From: Aphanomyces cochlioides | Taxonomy: Eukaryota > Oomycota > Saprolegniomycetes > Saprolegniales > Verrucalvaceae | NCBI GenBank assembly: GCA_019828595.1 | Contig: JAHQRK010000007.1 | Coordinates: 744,001 to 808,000, forward strand | Reading direction: 5' to 3' | DNA: 64,000 nucleotides | Part shown: piece by piece, positions 10,173-22,563 of the stretch | Layout: every line of letters begins with the position of its first letter | How positions within the stretch are numbered: the first letter of the stretch is position 1 | Translations under genes and position numbers: made by a program | The notes under the pieces: model-generated | Told to the model about the DNA's origin: nothing | Seen by the model: only the letters and a program-made list of their open reading frames with translations | The model's database searches: none

Positions 10173-10978
10173 ACTTGATGCTTTGTTGTATTTCTTGCAT
10201 GCCATCATCGCACGATCAGGAGTCTTTGCAAAAACAAAAAGCAAAGGAAGCATCCCTGGCAGTGTACGAGCGCAGCGCTTGAAAGACTCATAGGAAATGC
10301 TGCTGAATAACGTTTTAAATATCCGTCGGAACACAATGCTAGCAGGATATGTTAGAACTAAAGAACCATGTGAATAACAGTACACAGGAATCCCCACATG
10401 GTTGCAGGGCCTGCAGCAGCCGGAACGCGCGACAGGGAAGCAAGACGAACCGCATACTGCCAGGACAGCAGAGAAAAAGGACACTCAGCACACGGGCAGG
10501 ACGGCAGGGAAATCGACATGCAGGACACGGGCAGGATGCCAGAGGAGCAGAACGAGCAGCGCAGCATGCGGGCAAGGCGGCAAAGGAACAGAACCAGCAG
10601 CAAAGCGAACGGGCAGAACGACAGAGAAAAAGGACTAGACGCACACGGGCAGGACGACAGGATAAGCATTAGACCGGAACAGTATTGGTGGTATCTGGAA
10701 AGACCACAGACGCGCAGGACAACAACGACTTGGTTGAACCACGGAAACGGAGGACGAGCAGCACACAGTGCAGGAACCCACATGGCCACGGAGACAAAGG
10801 GCAGGCTGGTCTTGGGAGGGCCACGAGAAAGGAGAACAAGACTTTGGCTCGCAACAACACTTGTCGTCAAAACAGAAATACAGTATCACATTTTGTCCAA
10901 TCAATACAATGTCGGATGGGACTGTCGGTTTTTGAAAATTATCTTTACGTAAAAGTGTGTTGGGGGTCTCTACTATAT

Positions 10979-11090
10979 TATTGATTAGATACAAATTTTG
11001 GGAGAGTGCTCAATCGAATCACGCCGGCAAATCGATCCACCAATCGCGCCGATTGGCTGAAATTTTTAGAAATGATTTTGATTGGCTGTT
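10979..11090 (+). repeat. Dispersed repeat R1, partial copy
   Basis: Contains tgattagatacaaattt, AATCGAATCACGCCGGC, ATCGATCCACCAATCG and GATTGGCTG in the same order as copies at 27975-28212, 36080-36235 and 50808-51055. It lies next to the right end of the Crypton array. Confidence 0.6.
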
Positions 11091-11421
11091 CTATTGAGAA
11101 TATACAGCTGTAGTGTTTGGTCGTTCTTGCCATAAACGATTGCCAACTGTCGACGCTTAATTCCGAGGAAGAAGTAACCGTACAAACAGTGCATGGCGGT
11201 GTTCGTGCTGGCGTGTTGCGATATGGCTGACTCGATGGCGCTCATGTGTCGACAACTCGAAATCAAATGAAGAAATATCATCAATTCATTGGACAATTTT
11301 ACACAGTGCACAAATACTGTAGCCAATAGGATCGGTTTTGGATCGATTGTGCTGGCTGTCATAAACCATGCCAAAATCCGAAATTTCACTCGAAAGCACA
11401 ATACATGTTCTGTATTTTAAT

Positions 11422-11822
11422 ATTGTCCTTTTCAGTGAAATGGGGACTTGGCAGGTCATTGGCCAAATCGCATAGCAATCGACTATGTTAAATTTAATAT
11501 GAAATATCGTATAGCATACAAAGTTAAGTACAATTTATTCCTAGCAATGGTACCTGCATCCCAGAATACCGTCATGCATGATTTCTACGCCCAATACAAC
11601 CTCGTCATGAAGTGTCAAGACGCCGCGCGTATCTTCCGCAAGTCAGCGTCCATCATGGCCTTTCCCCACGGCCTTTCCCCATGTCATATAATTAAGGAGA
11701 TTTGATTGGTCAAAATATTGAAAATACTGATATATGATTGGCTAGTCGATTGTTAGTCGATTCTGGCAAGTCGATTCGATTCAACAGCCCAGTCCAATTT
11801 GGAATCGAATGCATAATAGTAT
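11422..11822 (+). repeat. Dispersed repeat D with short coding-like core
   Basis: About 400 bp match 53354-53746 in reverse orientation. Both copies can be read through a core encoding VPASQNT, an (A/V)MHDF stretch, QDAARIF and SASIMAFPHGLS. The non-coding flank with GATTGGCTAGTCGATT is shared too. The core may be a captured exon or a domain of an unrecognised element. No known family was identified. Confidence 0.6.
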
Positions 11823-12222
11823 TGTCAATTTCAGTCAAATTTGTATTTTCGACCAAAAATCAAATGCATTTCCAAATCGATTTGACCATACTGAAGCCAA
11901 GTTAAACCGAATATTGGCCAAATTAATTACATGTGTATTAGGGTGTGTTAGGGTGTGTTTTGCGTGAATTAGTTAAATTTCTGATTGGCTGCGAGATTCG
12001 GAAATCGATTAAAAAAATCGATACATTTCCAGCCCATCTCACTATTTAGAATGAAGGGAAAATGTCAAAACGTGTATAATGTATCAAAAAAATTCGTTTA
12101 TGTGTATTGTGTGGTTAGGGTTAGTGTTTTTGTCCGGAAAATACTGACCAACACTCTGTATACACATGTTGACACACACTTCAGTATCCGTACACTCATT
12201 TTTACATTTTCTCTGGCCAACA

Positions 12223-13436
12223 ATGGAGAAACAAAAAATTTCCGAACATCAGCCTGAGCAAGTTGGCGATGCTGAACAAGATGCAAGTACGTAGAAGTGA
12301 TAACAACGTGATTTGCGAACGGAGGACGCTAAAATGTACACATAGACAGCTTTGGCTCAATCAAGCGCCTGGCGTTCCACGATATACCCACGTATGAACA
12401 ATTGGAGCGCAAAACGAAGAAGCAACGGACTGGAAAAGCTGGTTATTCTAAGCCCAGGCCGAGAAAGCATCGATACAAGAACAATAGGCGCTCTGTACGA
12501 AACTCAAAACGAGCTTGTTACTGCCGCGTTATCACCTCTTCGAAGCTCTCTGACTATCACAGCGCGGTAAAAGAAGAACAAGCTGCTTCCTCGCCTGGTC
12601 CAAGACATGAAATGGAGGTTTGCGATGAGAGTTGTGAGCTTGTTCAACTCGAGGTCGACCTTGGTATTAGCATTGATGGCGCTGATGGAATGTCTGGATC
12701 TGCTGGCGCAGTTGTGCATGATGTGAACAATGGTCAAAATGCTGAGTGTGCCATCGATCTTGCCGAGGATGTCCTGGATCGTGTTATTGAAATCTCCGAC
12801 GTGGAAGATGCTTTTTCTCTTGATGATGGTGAAGTGTCGGAGACGGGCCCAGGTGGATTGAAAGACGCAGAATGGCCTGTGGATGTTGTCACGATCAAGC
12901 ATACTTTGAACTCAAATCGCGTTCCTAAACGAGATATTGGGGTGTTTGGTTATTGTGAGTGCGCTTCAAGGTGCTTGATTGACCATTGTCCAAATGCCCG
13001 TATGGGTATGTACTGTGCGAAGAACAACTGTGTGCTTGAAGACTGTGGACATCGTTTGCGAGATTTTGATGGGCTTGAGTTGAAGACTGGTCGATTGGGG
13101 TACACAATTTTGTCGACAAATTTCATTCCAAAGGGTGTGGTCGTTGGTGAATATTGTGGTATCCTGACTAGGCATGACTATACTCGCGATGAAGAACAAG
13201 AAAACTCATACGTTATTGCGCTTTCTGCGAAGTCAGCCAGAGGGAAGAAGTTATTCATTGATGCTCGTAGCTATGGGGGATACACGAGGTTCATTAACCA
13301 CTCATGTGATCCCAATTGCGGCTTTTTCGAAGTTCAAAATCGGCGTCATATTACCGTTGTTGTTGTCACTTTGGTCGATATTTTGCCGGGAACAGAGTTG
13401 ACCGTGGACTATGGTGATGATTTGTGGTTTGAATGA
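12223..13436 (+). CDS. SET-domain protein (putative histone lysine methyltransferase)
   Basis: Two exons: 12223-12286 (MEKQKISEHQPEQVG) and 12346-13436, joined in frame across a 59-nt GT-AG intron. The product is about 384 aa. A basic, lysine/arginine-rich N-terminus is followed by an acidic linker. A cysteine-rich pre-SET/AWS-like block comes next (CECASRCLIDHCPNARMGMY and on to ED-CGH). The SET domain has GEYCGIL, RFINHSCDPNC and ELTVDYGDD, the S-adenosylmethionine and catalytic motifs. It ends soon after SET, without a clear Cys-rich post-SET. The family methylates lysines, usually on histones; the target site is not predictable here. It converges on the MULE transposase 110 bp downstream and may be its cargo (inference). 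Confidence 0.85.
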
Positions 13437-13546
13437 GAGTGTGGGGCGAGCATTTGTCGCGAAGCGAGATCGTAGACATTGAGAATAACATTCAAATATA
13501 CATTGTTGGTTAACCCATCGTACATCTTCTTTTGTTATGACCGCTT

Positions 13547-15297
13547 TCATAGCACCTGGAGCATCGGTATGGATATTGAGTCAGATTCTCCATTGCTACG
13601 GATACGCTTAATCTTGGGTCGTATAGGTTGTCGTTTTATTGGAGGAGGAAGGCACAACTCGTCCAAGTTGCGCTTGGCCTCGTTGTCGATTTCCGATTCC
13701 AATGGTATCAGTACAGATTTGTTTCGAAATGCCGCATCGTAAGTCGCGACCATGTAACAAGTATTGAACGAAGAGTTCAAGTTTTGCGTCATTCCACATG
13801 CGCTCAATGCAGCAATCACATGGCGACAAGGGATGCCAAATTGGTCCATGTATGGACAAGTGCAAGTTGGAAACGCTTTGTTTACACGGCGCCGAAGCCG
13901 TGGGGTCGATGCAGCATTCCAGACGTACGCAATTTCATCAGAAGCGTGTTGGACGACATATTGTCCAATGCAGGCACTCAGCTTGTCGTACTTTTGTCGA
14001 GCAGCTGGAGTGACAATGATCCCTTCTTGCAACCACTTGGAGGCCATAGTTGAGCGGTCGTATGCAGCATCAACCATGCTGCTGCAGACTGCTTCTAAAA
14101 ATTGAAATGGAGCCATATATCGGACACCTTGAACAAGCTGTGTTCCAAACAAACTTTCTACAAAATTGCTTGTGCGCCAACCGTACAAAGATTTGACACC
14201 CACGTTCGCATAGAGGCACCAATTGACTGGTGGAATGTCACATACTTCTCCACATCGCTGCCAACCTCACGACGAAGATCACCTAGAGCGGCATTATAGT
14301 CTTCGGCAGTTTCAGCACCTTGGATTCGCCAAATAAGGTTGGAATGCCGGTGGGTGAATCGTGTAAATTTAGCACGGATGTTTCGAATAATGTGCTGTGA
14401 GCAAAATCGTAGCTCAAGCCCCAATGTATCAGCAACTGATAGCAATGCCGGATGGCGATCACAAAATATAGGTATTCCACAAAAATCGAATCCAGCGCCT
14501 CTCAAAGTGGAGAAAAACCAGTGATAATTGTCAATGTCTTCCGCAGAAGCCAACGCCACAGCCAGCACGACATTTTTGCAATTGCCATCTCGGCCAACCA
14601 AAGCAATTTGAACTCCGCTGAATGACGTAGATTTGCTGTGAGAGCAGTCGACACCAAGTACGCTTTGACAAGCTGATTTTGCATCCAAGAATATTGTGGG
14701 AGAAACAAGCGCACGCATAAACCTCCCAGAGCTGTCGTTTTCAACACACGCGACGGAACCAGGATTCATGCTTGCAAACAGTCGCATGAATGCGGGTATC
14801 TTGGCATAAGATGCTGAAATCGTCGCTCCAGAAGTATTTGCTATAACTTCTTTGGCCCGGTACACTGTGCGCTTGCTTGGAAACACAATTCCATCACGAC
14901 TTTGGACTTGTAGAATGAGAGAAGACGCAGATGTGGAGGCATCAGCACGTACAGCAGCCTGAAAAGTTGGCAACGATGAAATCTGCCGTCGATTAGGTTT
15001 GGATGTTGACACGCAGTTCTTGTGGTCAAGGCAAAGAGACGATATATACCACACACCAATTCTTTCGTTGTTGACTTGTCTGCGATATAGACGCACAAAC
15101 ATACTGCATCCAGGTGTCGTACACTCGATGACTCTGTGAACACCACTCCGTTTGGAAACTTTCACGGTCTTATTCATCGCTAGCGGATAGTCTTGCACTG
15201 CTTGTACACCTGCAGTGGCTGATACATAGGTAGTTCCGACTTTTAACACGCCGGGATTGCTTTCAGCTGCACATTCTGGGGTGATGTTTTCATCCAT
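13547..15297 (-). pseudogene. MULE-type transposase with SWIM zinc finger, frameshifted
   Basis: The N-terminal part (14158-15297) encodes a MULE DDE domain: VLGVDCSHSK holds the first Asp, IPIFCDRHPALL the second, and the following helix region is typical. The C-terminal part (13547 to about 14200) is in another frame and contains the conserved block YGWRTSNFVES and the SWIM finger CTCPYMDQFGIPCRHVIAAL. The frame changes at about 14180-14200, within the motif before TSNFVES, with no plausible intron, so a one-base indel is likely. The element is therefore probably inactive, unless this is a sequencing error. No clear TIRs were found on either side. Confidence 0.8.
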
Positions 15298-15473
15298 GAC
15301 TTAAAGACGTCCTCCAGTCGCAAAGTGCCCCGGCACGTCCGATTTTTGCTTTTTGCTCTTTGAATGCTCAACTTCTATTGGCCCAATATACGGATTTTCT
15401 TTACAACGAGTCGTGTCCACTTATTTTCGCACTCTGGCTTTATTATTATACACATTATGGCATATAAATTGTA

Positions 15474-16319
15474 CTACTCTGTTCCACAATTATGGTTAAT
15501 AAGTATTCGCAGGTTTTTAATATATAAAGTTAAGTATGATGGGGGCAGTGAGTGAATCTAAAAATATAAAAAATTACGACGGGTCACTAGATGTCCTAAC
15601 GGTAAGCTTGAGTGTCATATCATGGAAGTCAGTGATTAAGTTATCTACCAGAGTTAACAATAATGATGTTGAATATTGTTCCCTTTCGTGGGAATTTTCA
15701 CTTGATCCGACGAATCACGAATGATTTTCAACTCATCTCAAATACGACGTTGATAACACATGTGTTGTCTCGTGGTTCATATCTGTGGTGCCATGAACGT
15801 TTCGCATTGAAAAACTTTCGTGACACGTGAAGGTTATTGACAATAGATATATCTCCACCATTGAACAAGAAATGACTCTTCAATGGTGGAGATGATGAAT
15901 ATCTTCTCTCTCATTGTAAAGATCTCAGCTCCGTCGCAAGGGTTGAACGTTGCTCGATCGACATGTCGATCACTTGTCAGTTGAGACGTCTAGCCTCCGT
16001 TTGTAAGAAATAAGTAAGCTTAGATGTGCTTAAATGACTCAGAGACACTCCGTCTCGTGGACAACAACTCGTTTGAGGACTATGGTCCGAACATCCTTCC
16101 TTAGTTATGAAACCAATCTCGTCGTGGAATTATATCTTGAGATTTGTATACTGACACTTTGTTTCAGCCATAACTTTTATGAATCAGCTCATTGAATTGA
16201 ACAAAAAATTCCCTTATATTTGATTCGTTGTAAGCTTTCAGAATCCGACTTCTCTTATCCAATCGGATTCTTGAATCAAAAGTTACGGAACAATTAACAA
16301 TAATTGTGGAACAGAGTAG
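15474..16319. mobile_element. 846-bp non-autonomous TIR element with TA duplication
   Basis: The left end CTACTCTGTTCCACAATTAT and the right end are inverted repeats of about 28 bp, continuing into GGTTAAT/TGTTAAT. TA dinucleotides flank it at 15472-15473 and 16320-16321. The interior has no credible transposase. TA duplications point to mobilisation by a Tc1/mariner or related transposase (inference). Confidence 0.7.
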
Positions 16320-16321
16320 TA

Positions 16322-16671
16322 GTACTACACATAAAGTCGCAAGAATGTTGATCGTTTATACACCTTCTGCCCACATTTTACACATACAGTCATAAATTTG
16401 ATACATTATACACGTTTTGACATTTTCGCTAGAATGAATCTCACAATAATATTGAAGTAAAGAAAATAAATAAACTGCATTGAATAAACTTTCACATAAA
16501 GTTTTATATAACAAATTTGGTGGGACTTTTTGATATATTATGAACGGTTGAAGCATGGGAAGTCCATCAAAGTTTGGTTCAACCATATGCGAAAAATGCC
16601 ATCGAACTTTCAAAATCGGTCCATTGACAGCTCATTTTCCATTTTGCGTTCAAGGACGAAAACAATCCACG
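16322..16671. other. Intergenic, upstream of PLP gene 2
   Basis: AT-rich sequence with no gene recognised. It presumably carries the promoter of the downstream PLP-enzyme gene. Confidence 0.4.
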
Positions 16672-18180
16672 ATGTACTCAATATTGTGGTGGGGAGTAGG
16701 CATTTGCATTGCCTTGTTACTCGTAGTGGTCACGATTATGGGCCTCCTCGTCCTCATGTTGAGAGCGATGCACGACTCGATCGGCCCATTACCTCCAAGC
16801 GACGGCGATCAACCCATCGATCTTGACAAACCGCCACTCTTGCGTCGTCTCCCTTTCCTCAGAAAGAGACTTGCGTGGACTCCTATTGGCGTCTTTCCAA
16901 CCCCCGTTCATACTGCGCGACTGCCCAATTTGAATGGACCTCAGAAGGATGGACAGTTCTTGATCAAGCGTGAAGATTTGTCAAGCCCAATCTACGGCGG
17001 CAATAAAGTTCGCACATTACAACATCGACTCGCTGCATGTGCGATTCACCACAAGACACATGCTGAAGCCAAATACTTAACCTTGGGATCGTCTGGATCA
17101 AACCAGAACGTGGCAACCCTTGTCCACGGCAAAACCTTGGGACTTCCTGTCCACCCTTGCCTTGCTCAGGCGGATGCTCCAGACCTTGAAAACACTTTGA
17201 ACCTCCTGTCCATCCTGTCCTTCAACCCATCCGTTGTGAGGCTCTGGACAAAGCCACTTGGAATTCTAGCTGCCTACCTCCGCGCGCTCTTTGTCAACTC
17301 CGACAAGATTTTTGTCATGGGTGGCAACAATATGCTTGGCGTACTCGGTCAAATGGGCGGGATACTTGAACTGGCTGAGCAAATCGAAGCAGGAGAAGTA
17401 CCTGACATTGATGTTCTTTACTTACCTATGGGCTCAACCTGCACGTTGTCAGGCCACGTGCTCGGAATATGTTTAGCAAAACATCTTGGCATGAAGGTTT
17501 TTGAATCCCCTGGTTTCAAGACCGTAGTCGTGCCGATTCACCCTGGAGTCGGTGCTGCTCAGAGAAACTTTGGTATCTTCCATTCTCGTTTGAGCAGTTT
17601 CTTGCCATTGTTCCCACGCTTTGCGTTCAGCCGCGTCTCGAAATACTTGAAGCGAGAAGGTCTTGACTTTGACCTCGAACCACTTGCAATCGCGTTTTTG
17701 AAGGATCATGTCGAATTGGTGACAGACCACGAGCTCATCGGCGAGTATGGTACTCACAGCTTACCAAGCTTGGCAGCCGCGACGCTTGATACAAACATGC
17801 AAGTCGAAGGTAAACAACCGGAGTGGATGGCATCTCTTCACGACGATCAACGACGCAAGGCCATTATTCCCTGGTTGTGTGGCCATTTTGCCGCCAAGCC
17901 GTTTGCCAGGTTGGTCGACGATCTACAGCAAGAAGGTGAGAAACCGGCTAAGCCACTCGTACGGTTGTTTTGGCAAACAAAGAGCTGGATCCAGCCACAC
18001 GGCGGTGCCGATGAATGGACTCACCTGAATCAACTCGCCGAGGAAAAACCAGTGAAGGAGTGGATCAACAAAGGCCGCGCGCATTCCTTACTGCGACGAG
18101 GAAGCGTGTCTGTGCCAAATGGCAATCCTTCTACCTACCAGTATCTCATGACCAAAGTGCAAGAACAGTTTCCATGTTGA
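16672..18180 (+). CDS. Membrane-anchored PLP-dependent enzyme, paralogue 2
   Basis: A 502-aa single-exon paralogue of the gene at 1646, clearly similar along its length. It has an N-terminal hydrophobic anchor (GICIALLLVVVTIMGLLVLM), FLIKREDLSSPIYGGNKVR with the PLP-binding lysine, and GSSGSNQN. I chose the ATG at 16672 because it aligns with the start of the first copy. An in-frame ATG at 16555 would add 39 residues with no counterpart. Differences are scattered and there are no stops, so both paralogues appear functional. The pair is separated by the Crypton array, the SET/MULE block and the 846-bp element. Confidence 0.85.
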   Translation: MYSILWWGVGICIALLLVVVTIMGLLVLMLRAMHDSIGPLPPSDGDQPIDLDKPPLLRRLPFLRKRLAWTPIGVFPTPVHTARLPNLNGPQKDGQFLIKREDLSSPIYGGNKVRTLQHRLAACAIHHKTHAEAKYLTLGSSGSNQNVATLVHGKTLGLPVHPCLAQADAPDLENTLNLLSILSFNPSVVRLWTKPLGILAAYLRALFVNSDKIFVMGGNNMLGVLGQMGGILELAEQIEAGEVPDIDVLYLPMGSTCTLSGHVLGICLAKHLGMKVFESPGFKTVVVPIHPGVGAAQRNFGIFHSRLSSFLPLFPRFAFSRVSKYLKREGLDFDLEPLAIAFLKDHVELVTDHELIGEYGTHSLPSLAAATLDTNMQVEGKQPEWMASLHDDQRRKAIIPWLCGHFAAKPFARLVDDLQQEGEKPAKPLVRLFWQTKSWIQPHGGADEWTHLNQLAEEKPVKEWINKGRAHSLLRRGSVSVPNGNPSTYQYLMTKVQEQFPC

Positions 18181-18263
18181 CGAGCCAAGAAGTTGATCTG
18201 TTCCTGCGAGCAATGTTGAACAGAACAAGTTACGAAAAGTCACACGAACGTCACACTTTTCAA

Positions 18264-18335
18264 ACGTCATTCCGGATAATGTGTTTGGGTTAACCGGAGG
18301 GTATCCGGAAATATTGGAAATCCGGATAACGTGAT
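18264..18335. repeat. Cluster of TCCGGATAA motifs
   Basis: Includes TTCCGGATAATG, TATCCGGAAATATTGGAAA and TCCGGATAACG within 70 bp, just before the reductase start codon. It shares the TATCCGGAAAT-TTGGAA core with the direct repeats at 62012 and 62171. Confidence 0.55.
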
Positions 18336-18342
18336 TCACAAG

Positions 18343-19462
<1,120 letters not shown>

Positions 19463-19835
19463 CGATCTCAACACGACCTTTCATCATTGTGATAAAAGTG
19501 AAGCATTATTGTCGTAGGAAGTTGCAATATATTTATTTAAATTCACATTGTAGAGGTAGTTGTCTCAGGGTCTCATATTATTATGCCTCACAAGTCCTAG
19601 CGTAGCATATTGATACCTCTGAGCGTTGTACAAGCTCCTTGTAGATGAAGTCATTCGAGAAACTTTCGCTGCATCAATTTCCAGCATATTGATTTTGAAC
19701 CTGAAAAATAAATAATTGTTGAATCAACAATATTGCCCAGCGAAATCTGAAACGACCATCAAGCTTGAGATCCAAAAGCATCATTGCAATCGTCTCGAGA
19801 AGTTGCAACAGTCGCAGCAAAAACAAAGAAGAGCC
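19463..19835. other. Intergenic
   Basis: Nothing recognised. It holds the 3' end of the reductase gene and the presumed promoter of the HECT ligase gene. Confidence 0.4.
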
Positions 19836-22294
19836 ATGGATGACAACAAGAACACCAACGACTCGATGACTCCAGTGCTCTTTCTAGTCATCTCCGTCTT
19901 TGTCCTCATCGCTTGCATCTTGCTGTTGAAGGTCCTTATCAAAAACATTCCGTCATCATCTCTGACAGAACCTCTTCTTGGAGCAAAGTACGCCGGTCCT
20001 CACTTTCTTGCCAAGAGTTCACCAAATCTTGCTAGTGCGCGGCCGTTCATGCCTGGACTCAAACGCGAAGATATTGAGCATTTGTACGTGCGAACTGTAG
20101 AATGATGATTTAGGGTCACGCTGTTGTGGATAGATTACTCGATGCTCAGAGATGGGAATGTTCCATTTGCGCTTTCTATAACCTGAACGAGCAGCAACTG
20201 CATTGTGTTCTATGTGGAACACCTAAAGGTACCTTGAATAGATCGATGTGTAAGTGAACTTGTCTGGGCTAGGCTATCGCTTGCTTGAAGACAAGAAGGA
20301 AGAAGTCCCAATGCCAGCTCGAAGTGCCAGCTCCAGCTTTCTTAATCACCAACGCAAAGGATCCACGTTGCTTCGATTCACAGCGCATATTGTCACGGCT
20401 GTGTTTGAACATGTATTGACTCCACAAGATCTCAATGCGCTGCAACGAAGTGCTCGGTGTGAATGTTCAAAGGCTCTCAGGGTTTGCTAACTTTGTTGCA
20501 ATGCGCAGGATGCGAAAGCAATGGACTCGATCCACTGGTTCTCTTCCATGGACACGTCATTTCGTCCACACGTCTTGGCTTCCAGATGCATTTATCATTC
20601 AATTGGTATTGCGATCCCAGAGCATGCAAGTTGACATCCTTCCTTGTCTAGAGCTGCGGTCATTCCAGCTGTCCTCGTCCTGACGAAGATTCACCAACGG
20701 GATTGATCTCATGGCTCCCCATCGATACTTTGACGCATCACACGACGGTGCTAGGGACGGCGGTGGCTCCTGGCACATGGAACTCGCTTGTCGAGCTGGC
20801 GAGGCTGCCATTTTCGCTCAAGTTTGCATGGTTCTTGTCTCAATTGTCCGAATTGATGACGCCGTATTCGACTCTCCACGTCCATTGCAAAGTTGAACGC
20901 AATCGATTGCTTGATCAAGCGATGGAGAACCTCACAACGATTAAAGAGGAAGCACTCTGTGCCACGATGCGGTTTGAATTTGTTGGTGAACAAGCTCGAG
21001 ATGCTGGCGCTGTTCAGCGAGAATGGTATGTTCTGGTCGCCCAAGCGCTTTTCCGAGAGACTGATGACAACTCGGGTCTCTTTGTCATGGTCAATCGTGA
21101 AGACCAAACTTACTTTATCAATCCCCACGCAAGCAACCAGTAAGTCAAAACCCATTGATGTCTTTATTCATGGCCAACGTGGCTTTCTCGTAGGTTTGGC
21201 GATTTTACATTTCGCGCAGTTGGTCGCTTTGTCGGTCGCGCTTTGTTGGACGGTCAAATGCTGCCACTTCACTTGAGCCCAGTGCTATTCAAAGGTGCAA
21301 AGTCGTTGACTTCCACGTCGTCTCATTGAGTGTGGTAGCTTTGCTTGGCGTTCCATTGTCGCTGGACGATGTCGAGCATTTTGATCCCATTGTGTACAAA
21401 AGGTATCCGAGTTTTGCAAATGACATTTGAACTTTGTGAAGTTTGATTTACGTGGCAACACATTCGAACGTCGAAGACTTGGCCCTCACGTTCTCGGCCA
21501 CTGAAGAAATCCACGTTGGTCTTGTCGAAGAGGTTGATTTGGTAGAGAACGGACGCTCGATTTCAGTCATGGAAGACAACAAAGCCCAGTACATTCAGCG
21601 CATGGTACGGGATCAAATTGGTCGATCGCGTCGTTCCTAACTGGACTTTGTAGGTGAAATATCTCCTCTTTGACAGGGTCGCGACGCAGTTGGAAGCAAT
21701 CATCCAAGGCTTATACGATGTCGTGCCGCCGGAATTGCTCGTACCATTCGACCACAAAGAGGTCAGTAGTTTGGCGAAAAAGGCAACCACAGCGACCGCT
21801 GTCGTGTGTAGTTTGAGTTGATTTTGTGCGGCCTGTGCGAAATTGACGTGCAGGATTGGAAGCGATCGACCGTGACCTCGTCGAACCTCAAGAACCATCG
21901 TGCGCTCGTGGTACGCGACGATGTATTGTTTGTGGTTAGTTACGTTGTCGTGCTTGCAGTGGTTTTGGGAAATCGTCGAGGCAATGAGCCAAGCAGACCA
22001 GGCCAAGTTGTTGCAATACTCGACAGGGTCTGCGCGGGTTCCCGTGCAGGGTTTCAAAGGTCCGACCAAGCAATGGCTTTGGATGTTACTCTCCCGTTCG
22101 TAGGTTTGACAAGTTATGACGGCAAAATATGCTACTTTACGCTGCGTGGCGTGCCGTACACGACAGGACGATACCCTGCGATCCATGCTTGTTACAATCG
22201 GATTGATTTGCCATTGTACCCGACGAAAGAGCTCATGGAGGAAGCGCTCAAGATGGTTCTCCTCTCCGACCCGACAGGGTTTACGATCGAATAA
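19836..22294 (+). CDS. Membrane-anchored RanBP2 zinc finger/HECT E3 ubiquitin ligase
   Basis: A multi-exon gene. Exon 1 starts MDDNKNTNDSMTPVLF and carries one transmembrane segment (VLFLVISVFVLIACILLLKV). A 50-nt intron (about 20084-20133) leads in frame to a RanBP2-type finger WECSICAFYNLNEQQLHCVL with its four cysteines. HECT N-lobe signatures follow (FVGEQARDAGAVQREWYVLV, FINPHASNQ, FRAVGRFVGRALLDGQMLPL). The C-lobe ends YPAIHACYNRIDLPLYPT, where the Cys of HACYN is the expected thioester cysteine. It should transfer ubiquitin from an E2 to substrates at a membrane. Several internal exon borders were not resolved base by base. The TM plus zinc finger plus HECT order is the known layout of some oomycete and protist HECT ligases only by inference. 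Confidence 0.8.
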
Positions 22295-22563
22295 TGCAGT
22301 CGAGCCGCGAGCGTGGCAGTAGAGGAGGTAGACTTGATTGTGCAGCGTGGTCTTGTCAAAGCCACATGGCCAAGTTGGATTAGCTAAAGAAACAGAATCC
22401 AACCCTCTTTGCAACGTAGCACCATCTGGTCAGGTCTCAGTTGCTCTTGATGACTTGTTGGCGAGTGTCGTTGTTCTCACCACAACTTCCATGTCAACTC
22501 TGGCGTTGGCTCGCAAAAGTTGCCAAAACTTTATTGCAATCGACAAAGTAAAATCAAAGATTA

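Larger units (their letters stand above)
3629..10948 (+). mobile_element. Head-to-tail array of three Crypton elements
   Basis: Three units of exactly 2,440 bp follow one another without a spacer: 3629-6068, 6069-8508 and 8509-10948. All reading frames on both strands translate identically in the three units, so they are identical or nearly so. Each carries one tyrosine recombinase gene, a T-poor low-complexity segment and subterminal inverted motifs. The junction reads TTTAC then ATAAAGG. The array is flanked by AC on the left (3627-3628) and ends in AC (10947-10948), and the host continues GTAAAAG. There are no long TIRs or target duplication, as expected for Cryptons, which move by a tyrosine recombinase through a circular intermediate. 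Cryptons are known in oomycetes. A tandem assembly artefact cannot be excluded from sequence alone. Confidence 0.88.

Noticed and set aside
11937..11962. TTAGGGTGTG repeated twice, telomere-like
   Set aside because: Only two imperfect units within internal sequence; not a telomeric array.
13628..14105. Plus-strand frames over the MULE C-terminal region
   Set aside because: They are antisense shadows of the SWIM-finger part of the transposase.
21563..22414. 283-codon minus frame opposite the HECT C-lobe
   Set aside because: No domain. The sense strand has clear HECT motifs including the catalytic cysteine.
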